Notes under the pieces: model-generated
Told to the model about the DNA's origin: nothing
The model's input: only the letters and a program-made list of their open reading frames with translations
Databases searched by the model: none
Source: Achromobacter xylosoxidans
Lineage (GTDB): Bacteria; Pseudomonadota; Gammaproteobacteria; Burkholderiales; Burkholderiaceae_B
Length of the DNA: 64,000 nucleotides
NCBI RefSeq assembly: GCF_001457475.1
Contig: NZ_LN831029.1
Span: 3,534,001 to 3,598,000 of the forward strand
Reading direction: 5' to 3'
Shown: positions 42,938 through 50,813 of the stretch, piece after piece
Layout: every line of letters begins with the position of its first letter
Position numbering within the stretch: position 1 is the first letter of the stretch
Program-made: the position numbers and the translations under genes

Positions 42938-44035
42938 CTACCAGTTGGACACCACGACGCCCGCGAAAAACAGCGGCAGGGCAACCCAGAGCGCCAAACC
43001 GAAAATACTCGCCAGCCGCCACCGCCTTTTCATGGACGGCAGATTCCCGGCCCGCGCCAGCAGTTCTTCCTGCGTCGGCGGGACGATTCGATACGGGTTG
43101 TCGCCTTGCCAGCCCGCCACCGCCGCCAATTCCGCCGGCAGCGCGGGGCGGCGTCCGAATCGGCGAATCCAGCACTCCATCCAATTCGGCAGGTAATAGG
43201 CGCCGCTGAAGAACCAGAACGCGAACGGCCGCACCAATCTGTGGTGACGATCGATCGCGTAGGGAAACAGTTCTCTGTCCATCCACGCGTAGGCGTTGAC
43301 GCGATGATCCGGCACCAACGCGACCGGCGGCAATGCCGCGGGTTCGGCGTCCATGTACAAGCGGATGAACTCCCAGAGTTGCGCCGCGGCTTCCGGACGA
43401 TCAAAGGGCGCGGTAAGCGCCACGCCCTTGAGGATGCGGCGCGAATCGGGCGCGATCTCGACGACACGCAATGGATAGGCCGCGCCCGCCCCGGTCGTGG
43501 TGACCACGTGATAGTTGCCCACGTAGGCCTGCGCGCGATCAAAGTCGACCGACGTCCAGCCGGTCCGTTTTTCCCATGCATACAAGCGGCGTAACGGCCG
43601 GCTGACCAGGGTGGTCTCCTGGATGGGCGAAAAAATGGATCGGTAAGCGCAGACCCAGCCGACCAGGGCACACACGAGATAACCCGTCATCATGACGGCC
43701 AGCCCCGTTTCCAGGGTGGTTCTGCCCCTGTAGAGATCGACGAGCGCGGTGAGGAACAGCAAAGTCAGGCCAACCGCGGCCGCCAACGAAACGCATGCCA
43801 CGTAGCCGCGCGAGGCCTCGAAAGGTCCCGTCAAGCGCAAACAGGCAGGCGTCAATTCGGTAACCATGCCGTCAGCCGCCGGCTGTGCGCCTGACCGTTC
43901 CGACAACAGCCATCCCCAAGCGCCGCTGCGCTCCGGCAATGCCTCCAGATCTCTTTTTTGTTTTTTTTTCCTAGTAGTTGTCAACGTAGACCCCCGACTC
44001 AAACCCCGTCTCCATTCCGGGCCGCTGGGTTTCAT
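42938..44035 (-). CDS. DUF6708 membrane protein, first copy
   Basis: A 365-residue protein with membrane helices at about residues 80-105, 115-135 and 340-360 and the family block RPLRRLYAWEKRTGWTSVDF, LVPDHRVNAYAWMDRELFPY and YYLPNWMECWIRRFGRRPAL. It is the paralogue of the gene at 41613. ATG 44035 lies inside the effector gene, so the two overlap by 65 bases. The leader then runs through RKKKQKRD, encoded by a run of nine A then six A just after the effector stop. Alternative starts after the tract are weak. Immunity to the effector is the simplest idea, by analogy with membrane immunity proteins of VasX-like toxins. Confidence 0.72.
   Translation of the reverse strand: MKPSGPEWRRGLSRGSTLTTTRKKKQKRDLEALPERSGAWGWLLSERSGAQPAADGMVTELTPACLRLTGPFEASRGYVACVSLAAAVGLTLLFLTALVDLYRGRTTLETGLAVMMTGYLVCALVGWVCAYRSIFSPIQETTLVSRPLRRLYAWEKRTGWTSVDFDRAQAYVGNYHVVTTTGAGAAYPLRVVEIAPDSRRILKGVALTAPFDRPEAAAQLWEFIRLYMDAEPAALPPVALVPDHRVNAYAWMDRELFPYAIDRHHRLVRPFAFWFFSGAYYLPNWMECWIRRFGRRPALPAELAAVAGWQGDNPYRIVPPTQEELLARAGNLPSMKRRWRLASIFGLALWVALPLFFAGVVVSNW
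43954..43969 (-). repeat. Poly-A tract (A9 and A6) at the effector/DUF6708 junction
   Basis: On the minus strand, nine A (43969-43961) and six A (43959-43954), separated by one C, follow two bases after the effector stop TAG, inside the start region of the DUF6708 frame. In a genome this GC-rich such a run is striking, and slippage at it would shift the DUF6708 frame if translation starts at 44035. Confidence 0.7.
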
Positions 44036-47000
44036 TCGGCCAATAATGGACCTTCATGCAATAGAATCCACGCAAGCCCAGAAACACCTGAAAAGAGCCT
44101 GTCAATTTGGCGCTTTTGCTGATTGGATCAATGGTCATTTGCTCGTTCCTGAACCCCGGGGCAGGAACAAGAGAGGATCCGCTTTGTACCGCAGGCAACG
44201 TCGCGTTCTTCCCGGCGCTCATGGTGCGGAAGACCTTCTTTCCGTCCCGATCGTTCCTATAGAATTCGATCGTGACCCGCGTGTCATCAGAATATAGCGG
44301 GACCGTAACGTTGTAATGGGCGTGGAAATACCCGTTCCCCACCGCGCCCTTCATCAAGTAACCACTGGCCACCAGGATAATGCGTTCCAGCGCCTGAAGT
44401 TCGTCATTCAGATTGGCGAACGGAATGGCCGGCGCCCCGCGCTTGCCGGCGCTTGCCTTGGTGGCGAAGGGGTTGTTGTCGGTGTTGCCAAGCTGCGCAC
44501 GCTTGCCGAACACGCCATTATCAAGCCAATACTCCACGGGCAAACGACTGGTATCGTCGGTTCCCGCCGCGTTCACCGCGGTCCATATAGCGACTCCCAG
44601 CGCAGCGATCGTCAGCAAGGTCCAGCCGACCGGTCCCAGCGACAGCCCCAGGACCGCAAAGGCGGAACCTCCGCCAGCCACCGCCATCGTCGCCCCATAG
44701 CCTGCCGCCCCCGATATCACGGTCGCCAGCGCCGAGGCCGTACTCCAATACGCCGACGTATTGTTGCCCGCTTGCCGCTTGCGGTATGCCCCATAGGCGG
44801 TCGCCAAGCCATCCAGAATGCCGGCCGCCAAACCGAGCTTGGCGCCCTGCCGCATCAGTTTCAGCGAAACCTCCTTGGAAACCAGCGCGCCGATAGAGGA
44901 AGCCAAATCGAAACCGATGCTGACCGTGGCAACGATGTTTGCCGTCGCGCCCGCGCCGCTCGTCATTCTGTCCTCTATCGAGGCGCCTTCCTTGAGCGTC
45001 GCCGCCAACGCGTTGATGGCGCCTTGCGCCTGGAAGAACATGATCCCCGAGCCCAGGGCGGTGGACGCCAGGTTCCCCGTCAATGCAACGCGGCCGTTCA
45101 GATAGGGGTTCACCCGGGCCTGTTCACGCAACGGTAATTCGATTTCCTGCAGGGGCGTGCCTCCCGCAAGGGAGCGGCTGAGCTTTTCCCCCTGGGCAAG
45201 CTTCTTGAAGGTGAATGCGACCACGGCGGAGATCGTCATTCTGTCCTCGGGCAAATCCAGATACACGCCGCGCCCCATTGTTTCCGACAGGCTCAGGCCG
45301 CGCTGGCCCAGGTTGCCTTCCTGCGCCAGATAGCCTCTGCCAGCGGGCAAGGCGCCGCCCACACGTATCGGCGCGCGACCTTCTATCGGCTTGGTCGCGG
45401 CTTCTTCCAGCAGATTCTTGATCTCCGCCAACGGCCCCTTCAGCACCGCCGGTGAGACCAGCAAGTCGTCACGCGTGACCAGCGTCATCGCGATGCCGCG
45501 CATGAGCCGGTTGTACGTCTTGGGATCATTGATCATCAGCTTGACCAACTGCCCCGTCACGGTATCCACCAGCGTGGCGGTGGCCTCGTTATAGCGCCGT
45601 TTGGCTCTCAAGGCTTCGCGCAGATTATCGATCTTCAATGCGCCGCCTTCCATATACGGAGTCACCATCGCATAGGCAGCCCTGATGATCGAACCGGCTT
45701 CGTCGACCGAACCCGTGTCCGCCAGCAGCTTGTAGAGATCCGAATTGCCCGCGGACAAGCTTCGATAGAACCAGTTGTCCGGATCATCGACCGACAGCTT
45801 CCAGAGTTCCGCCCAGACCTCCACGCGTTCCCTTTCGGTCTGGCCCGAGCCGGCAACGCAAGACGCCGCCATATGTTCGCGTCGCACCCCGGCCATATCA
45901 TCCCGGTCGCAGAAATCGGAGCGCTGCTGTTGTTTCCAACCCTGGCATTTGATCCAGGTCGTGAATAACGCGCTCAGGTTCTCTATCTGCGACATCAAGG
46001 ACGTCTTGCCTTCACTGTCCGCAAGCGCCGCCTTCCATGCCCCGGTGTCTATGTTCCGTTCGTAGCGCTCCGGCCCATAATTGGCCGCCCAGAACGGCCC
46101 TGGATTGGCCTTCGCGCTCAGGCACATGCCTTGGATGATATCGGCGATGACACGTTTGCGGGCGCGCTCCGGATCGAGCGCTCCTTCAAGCACCGACGCC
46201 CGCGCGGCCGCGATATTGCGCCGCAGATTCAGTTCCTGCACGATCCCCACCGGATCGGGCAGCACCAGTCCCACTCCCCATTGCAACGCCGGCAGCTTCG
46301 AATTCACCCCCCACATGGATGCGGTCAACAACTGCGGTTCCGGCTCGGCGCGCAGCTGCAGCGGGTTGTGCAGCCCCGCGTTCAGGCAGCGCTGCACGTC
46401 CGCCGGCGCGTAGTCGGCGACGATCTCCGTGATGTCGGGCATGGTCAGCTTGCAGGTGTTGGGCGCGGTGCTGCCCGGCCCCACCTTGCCGTCGGCAATG
46501 TCCTTGACGTTCAGCTCGGTCATGCGGGCCGTGCGGCAGCCGTCCTTGTCGTCTTCGTAATCCTTGCGGGTCTCCCTGTCCCAGACGTAGCGGCTGTAGG
46601 CGATCCAGACCTTGGGGCTGCGCGCGTGATCGATGGTGATGAACTGCGTGGCGGTGTTGTTGTGCCCCTCCGACGAGCAGGCCTCGGACAGCGGCTTGGT
46701 GGTCTCGGCGTCTTCCGGCATCTTGGCGACCGGGATCTTGCGGTAGTAGCCCTTCTTGTCGAGCAGGTAGCCGTCCCAGGTCTTGTCCTGCTTGAGCACG
46801 TACAGGTAGCCGGCGGCGGGCACGCGCACGAAATAGGTTTCCACCGGCAGCCCGGCGGGGTCGAAGCGCGGATCGAACAGCCGCACCTTGGCGTGCGCGT
46901 TCAGCTTTTTTTCCAGCCAGGTGCTGTACATGCGATGGGCGGGAATCTCCCATTGCGTATTGCTGGCGCCGCCATGCTCGCTATTGGCCCAGGCTTCGCG

Positions 47001-47141
47001 CACCATGGGGCGCGGCAACGGCGCCGGCACCAGCGGCATGATCGCCACGCCGCCCTGCTTGTCGCAGTTGATGCACTTGCCCTTGGTTTCGCCGCAGGTA
47101 TTCGCCGCGGCGGCGCAGCGCGCGTTAGAAAGCTCGGCCAT
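43971..47141 (-). CDS. T6SS effector, BTH_I2691/VasX-like with C-terminal membrane-active region
   Basis: A 1,056-residue protein. The N-terminus has cysteines in CAAAANTCGETKGKCINC, then the conserved VasX-type N-terminal region (to about 270): FDPRFDPAGLPVETYFVRVP, GYLYVLKQDK, WIAYSRYVWDRETR. The middle is helical. From about 690 to 860 there are hydrophobic helical pairs (GRVALTGNLASTALGSGIMF, NIVATVSIGFDLASSIGAL, TAVNAAG region with VGWTLLTIAALGVAIW) as in pore-forming toxins. The end is beta-rich. It follows vgrG and a DUF4123 adaptor, the standard delivery module: VgrG spike, adaptor, effector. The likely action is membrane disruption in rival bacteria. DUF6708 genes follow. Confidence 0.83.
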   Translation of the reverse strand: MAELSNARCAAAANTCGETKGKCINCDKQGGVAIMPLVPAPLPRPMVREAWANSEHGGASNTQWEIPAHRMYSTWLEKKLNAHAKVRLFDPRFDPAGLPVETYFVRVPAAGYLYVLKQDKTWDGYLLDKKGYYRKIPVAKMPEDAETTKPLSEACSSEGHNNTATQFITIDHARSPKVWIAYSRYVWDRETRKDYEDDKDGCRTARMTELNVKDIADGKVGPGSTAPNTCKLTMPDITEIVADYAPADVQRCLNAGLHNPLQLRAEPEPQLLTASMWGVNSKLPALQWGVGLVLPDPVGIVQELNLRRNIAAARASVLEGALDPERARKRVIADIIQGMCLSAKANPGPFWAANYGPERYERNIDTGAWKAALADSEGKTSLMSQIENLSALFTTWIKCQGWKQQQRSDFCDRDDMAGVRREHMAASCVAGSGQTERERVEVWAELWKLSVDDPDNWFYRSLSAGNSDLYKLLADTGSVDEAGSIIRAAYAMVTPYMEGGALKIDNLREALRAKRRYNEATATLVDTVTGQLVKLMINDPKTYNRLMRGIAMTLVTRDDLLVSPAVLKGPLAEIKNLLEEAATKPIEGRAPIRVGGALPAGRGYLAQEGNLGQRGLSLSETMGRGVYLDLPEDRMTISAVVAFTFKKLAQGEKLSRSLAGGTPLQEIELPLREQARVNPYLNGRVALTGNLASTALGSGIMFFQAQGAINALAATLKEGASIEDRMTSGAGATANIVATVSIGFDLASSIGALVSKEVSLKLMRQGAKLGLAAGILDGLATAYGAYRKRQAGNNTSAYWSTASALATVISGAAGYGATMAVAGGGSAFAVLGLSLGPVGWTLLTIAALGVAIWTAVNAAGTDDTSRLPVEYWLDNGVFGKRAQLGNTDNNPFATKASAGKRGAPAIPFANLNDELQALERIILVASGYLMKGAVGNGYFHAHYNVTVPLYSDDTRVTIEFYRNDRDGKKVFRTMSAGKNATLPAVQSGSSLVPAPGFRNEQMTIDPISKSAKLTGSFQVFLGLRGFYCMKVHYWPNETQRPGMETGFESGVYVDNY

Positions 47142-48111
47142 CCCTCACCTCTGTCTGCTTCGATTCGGATGCCGCGCCGGTCCATTGCCGCACGCGGTTC
47201 CATTGTTCTTGCGTGATGTCGTTCAAGGCCGCCACCGCCGCGATGCCATTGGCCTGCATGGTCGCCATGGCGTGGCGGATGTCGGGGTGCTGGTCGAAAT
47301 GCGGGTGCACCAGCAGGCCGTGCAAGGCGTAGTCGACGATGTCGGTGTCCGTCTCCAGCCCCCAGCGCGCCTGGGCGCGCGCCACCAGCCGGTCGGCGCG
47401 CGCGCGCAGGCGGGACTCGCCCATGTCGTGGCCAGCCTCGGCCAGGGCGTCGAGCGCCTGGTTGACCCAGCCGGCGCGTTCAAGCACGGCGCATTGCGCG
47501 CGATCGAGCACCAGCGGCGCCGCCGGACCGGCCTGCGGCGCGCCAGCGGCCGCCGACCGTTCATACTGGAGCGCCAGCTCGCCGGCGGCGCGGCCCGGCC
47601 GCCAGCAGGCCCGGACCGGCGCCAGCCATTGGGCCATCTGGTCTTCGGACAGCACTTCGGCCAATACCTCGGCCACGCGCGGGTCCCAATGACGCAGCGT
47701 CACGGGGTCGGCGCGGTCCGGCACCAGGCAGCGCGCCATGCGCGCCAGATGCCGGGCCAGCGCGGCGGGCGCCACCGGGCTGGCGATCCAGCCGCAGATC
47801 GGCCGATGGGTCCGGCCCGGGCCGGCGGCCGCGCACGCCGCTTCGACGGCCAGTTCGATCGCATCGTCGCGGCCGAACTCGCCCAGTTCGAGCAGGTAGG
47901 GGCAATGTTCGGCCAGGAAGCGGCTGCGATCCAGGGGCAACGCGACGGCCTGCCCCCGGCGCCTGGCATGGGCCAGCGGATCCTCGATGGTGGGGTCGAC
48001 CAGAACGTACAGCCGGTCTTGCGGCAGGCCCGAGGCGGCGGCCAGCAGTTGTTGGTAGAGCCGCGAGACGGCGGCCCGGTCCGCGTCGCGCGGAAAGTCG
48101 CCGTCAAACAA
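47125..48111 (-). CDS. DUF4123 T6SS effector adaptor (Tap/Tec-like)
   Basis: A 328-residue protein with the DUF4123 domain at about residues 15-150, starting LYQQLLAAASGLPQDRLYVL and VDPTIEDPLAHARRRGQ. Such proteins bind an effector and load it onto VgrG. The gene sits exactly between vgrG and the effector. TTG 48111 is chosen because GGAGGG lies seven bases upstream and it overlaps the vgrG stop codon, giving translational coupling. A GTG at 48168 would extend it by 19 residues that overlap vgrG and are not conserved. The stop overlaps the effector's start by 17 bases. Confidence 0.85.
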   Translation of the reverse strand: MFDGDFPRDADRAAVSRLYQQLLAAASGLPQDRLYVLVDPTIEDPLAHARRRGQAVALPLDRSRFLAEHCPYLLELGEFGRDDAIELAVEAACAAAGPGRTHRPICGWIASPVAPAALARHLARMARCLVPDRADPVTLRHWDPRVAEVLAEVLSEDQMAQWLAPVRACWRPGRAAGELALQYERSAAAGAPQAGPAAPLVLDRAQCAVLERAGWVNQALDALAEAGHDMGESRLRARADRLVARAQARWGLETDTDIVDYALHGLLVHPHFDQHPDIRHAMATMQANGIAAVAALNDITQEQWNRVRQWTGAASESKQTEVRDGRAF

Positions 48112-50797
48112 AGGCCGACCCTCCCGCCGCGGCGCTGTTGACCTTGCTTGGGCAATCCTTGAATTCACCCGAGGGCGGGGCCAGGTTGCCGCTGGCCGTC
48201 TGCGGCCCGACCCAGCTGTGCGCGCCGGCCTTCAACTCGACCTTGCCCGGCGCATGCAGCTGGATGCCGCCGCCCTCCAGCCGCAGATAGGCGCCGGCGG
48301 CCGTGGCCAGCACGCGCTGCTTGCCCTCGACCAGCACGTTGGCGCCGGCGGAGGCGAAGGTCACGGCTTTTTCGGCGCTCAGGGTCATCCTGGCGTCCTG
48401 GCTGTGCAGGCGCAGCTTGCCCCCGGCCGCATGCAAGCGCAGGCCCGCGTCCTTGACCGGCCGGCCGCCGCCGGCCGCGTGGCCGGCCGTGAACAGCAAG
48501 GCGCCGCCCGCCACGCCCACCGCCAGGTGCGCGCTGCTGGCCCAGTTCACGTCCGGCGCGATCTGCGCGAAGGTGGCGCCGGCCACCAGAAAGGCATTGG
48601 CCGGCGTGTACTGGCCGATGCCGCTGGGCGCGCTGACCTGGATGTGCGGTTCGCTGTAGGCCGCCACCTTGACGGCGGCTCCCTGGGGATTGGGATCGTC
48701 CTGGGTGGCCTCGACCACTTCCAGGATGTGTTGCAGGCCCTCTTGCGCCGGCAGCGCTTGCGGGTCGCCGTCCAGGATGGCCTTCTGCCTGACCGCGACG
48801 TCGGCCAGTTCCCTGGCCGCTTCCAGCGCGGCCTCGATCTGCTTGGAGGCCTCGGCACTGTCGAGCAGCGGCCCTTCGGCGTTCTCGCGCAGATCGGCGC
48901 TCAGCAGCAGCCCCGAGCCGCCGCGCAGCGCCACGGCCTCCTTGGTCGACAGCTCGGCGCCATGGCCCAGATCCTGCAGCCGCTCGTTGTCGCGCTGCTG
49001 CTTGACGTGGCCCAGGTTCAGGCGCGCATCGGCCTGGGTGGTCGAGGCGGTCAGGCGCGACTGGCCCGGCGTGTCGTCCTGCACCAGCTGGTTGTAGCCG
49101 CCGGTGCCGGCGCCGCTGCTGGCCAGGGCCTGGGTCTTGAAGCCGGACATCACCGCGTTGTGGGCGTGGCCCTCGTTGGCGCCGGCGAACCAGGCCGGCG
49201 CATTGCCAGTGGCGTTGGCGCCGCCCGCCTGCACCTTGTTGTGCGAGGCATCCTCGGCGCCCTCGCCGTTGTAGAGCGCGCCCACCACCACCGGCCGGTC
49301 GATGTCGCCATGCAGGAATTCCACCAGCACCTCCTGGCCCACGCGCGGCACGAAATGGCCGCCCCAGTCGCCGCCGGCGACGGGCTCGGCCACGCGCACC
49401 CAGGTGCCCAGTTCATCCTTGGCGGGCGCGTTCTCTTCCCCCGAAGGATGCGCCATCCGGCTGCTGGAGGCCTTGCCGCGCTGCCAATGGAACTGCACCT
49501 TGATGCGGTGATCGCGGTCGGTGTGCACCGGTTCCTCGGCGCCGATCACCAGGGCGGTCTGCGCGCCGAACACAGTGGGACGGGGGTGCAGGCGCACGCC
49601 ATGGCCATCCTGCGTCGCGGGGCGGAATTCGGTGTCGCTGCCGATGCAGGTGAAGGCGTTGCGATAGAAATCGGCGTCGTCGCTGTCGCCGCCCCCCAAC
49701 GCCTCGCTCACGGCACGGCCGAGGTCGGCGTCGAAGTTGTTGCGGGCCTGGTGCGTGATGGCGATCACCACGAAGGCGGACGCGCCGCCCTGCTGGTAGT
49801 GGCCGGTCAGCTCGAAACGCTGCCCCGGCGCCAGCGTGCGCACGGTGCCCGCGCCTTCGATGCTCTGCTGGCGCACGCGCAACGCGGCCAGCGCATTGTG
49901 CGCCAGCCGCTCGCCCTGCGCGCTGTCCTCGTAGGCGTACTGGCCGGGATAGTCGTCGCTGACCAGCTCGATCGCGTTGGCCAGCTTGCCGGCGTCCGCC
50001 TGCGCCGAGACCGGCCGCGCCTGGGCACTGCGGTAGTCCCAGCTGGCCATGCGCACGGCGTTGGTCTGCCAGCGCTGGCGCGGACTCCAGTGCTGGATGC
50101 TGTCTTCGGTTTCGGTGACGTCGGCGCGCGCGAAACGCACGCTGGCCTGCGGGCCGGGCTTGAAGGCGCCGTTGTGGTCGGCGATGACCAGGGTATGGCC
50201 GTCGTCGGCGTGCTCGACCCAGTAGAACAGGCCCTCTTCGGCCAGCAGGCGCTCGACGAAGGCGTAGTCGGTTTCGCGGTACTGGATGGCCAGGCTGCGC
50301 TTGGCGTAGGCGGCGCGGTCCTTCACTTCCCAGCGCCATTGCGGCGCCAGCGCCCCCTGGCCCTTGTAGTCGCCGAAGATGCTGTCGACGATGTCGATCA
50401 CCGTCTTGTCCTGGTAGGCGAAGCTGTCGCGCCGCGCCCGCAGGAACGCCAGCCACGGCTCCACGGTCAGCCCATAGCGCGCCAGGCCGCCATTGGCGCC
50501 CAGGAAACGCACCGCCGTGGCGTGGCCGTGCCACAGGCGCGGCTGCTCGCGGTCCAGCGCGGTCTGCAGGCGCTGGGTGACGGGCTGGCCCATCAGGGCC
50601 TTCAGCGGGATATGCGCGTCGTCGGACAGCGCGGTGATCTCCAGGCGATAGGCGCCGCCGCTCAATTGTTCGGTGGCCGACAGGGTCTCGGCCACCAGGC
50701 GGTTATCGCCCAGCGGCGTGCGCAGGTCCAGCAGGCGGTTGGCCTGCGCGATGCCGGCGGTCGACAGGCGGGACAGTCCGGAAGAATCCTGGGGCAT
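48104..50797 (-). CDS. vgrG: VgrG/TssI spike protein with DUF2345 extension
   Basis: An 897-residue protein forming the trimeric tip of the T6SS tube. The gp27-like part (about 1-390) includes YQDKTVIDIVDSIF, YRETDYAFVERLLAEEGLFY and the RRWHGHATAV area. The gp5 OB-fold (about 430-510) has HRIKVQFHWQRG, GTWVRVAEPVAGGDWGGHF and PRVGQEVLVEFLHGDIDRP. After it comes a helical insertion and a DUF2345 beta-prism region (about 720-880: LRLHAAGGKLRLHSQDARMT). It is followed by its DUF4123 adaptor and effector. There is no PAAR domain. Confidence 0.92.
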   Translation of the reverse strand: MPQDSSGLSRLSTAGIAQANRLLDLRTPLGDNRLVAETLSATEQLSGGAYRLEITALSDDAHIPLKALMGQPVTQRLQTALDREQPRLWHGHATAVRFLGANGGLARYGLTVEPWLAFLRARRDSFAYQDKTVIDIVDSIFGDYKGQGALAPQWRWEVKDRAAYAKRSLAIQYRETDYAFVERLLAEEGLFYWVEHADDGHTLVIADHNGAFKPGPQASVRFARADVTETEDSIQHWSPRQRWQTNAVRMASWDYRSAQARPVSAQADAGKLANAIELVSDDYPGQYAYEDSAQGERLAHNALAALRVRQQSIEGAGTVRTLAPGQRFELTGHYQQGGASAFVVIAITHQARNNFDADLGRAVSEALGGGDSDDADFYRNAFTCIGSDTEFRPATQDGHGVRLHPRPTVFGAQTALVIGAEEPVHTDRDHRIKVQFHWQRGKASSSRMAHPSGEENAPAKDELGTWVRVAEPVAGGDWGGHFVPRVGQEVLVEFLHGDIDRPVVVGALYNGEGAEDASHNKVQAGGANATGNAPAWFAGANEGHAHNAVMSGFKTQALASSGAGTGGYNQLVQDDTPGQSRLTASTTQADARLNLGHVKQQRDNERLQDLGHGAELSTKEAVALRGGSGLLLSADLRENAEGPLLDSAEASKQIEAALEAARELADVAVRQKAILDGDPQALPAQEGLQHILEVVEATQDDPNPQGAAVKVAAYSEPHIQVSAPSGIGQYTPANAFLVAGATFAQIAPDVNWASSAHLAVGVAGGALLFTAGHAAGGGRPVKDAGLRLHAAGGKLRLHSQDARMTLSAEKAVTFASAGANVLVEGKQRVLATAAGAYLRLEGGGIQLHAPGKVELKAGAHSWVGPQTASGNLAPPSGEFKDCPSKVNSAAAGGSAFV
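48115..48125 (-). promoter_or_regulatory. Ribosome binding site inside vgrG that decides the DUF4123 start
   Basis: On the minus strand the sequence GGGAGGG is followed by seven bases and TTG at 48111-48109. It is located inside the last codons of vgrG, whose TGA is at 48106-48104. A terminating ribosome can restart on it. Confidence 0.55.
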
Positions 50798-50813
50798 GAT
50801 CGCGGCTCCTGGC

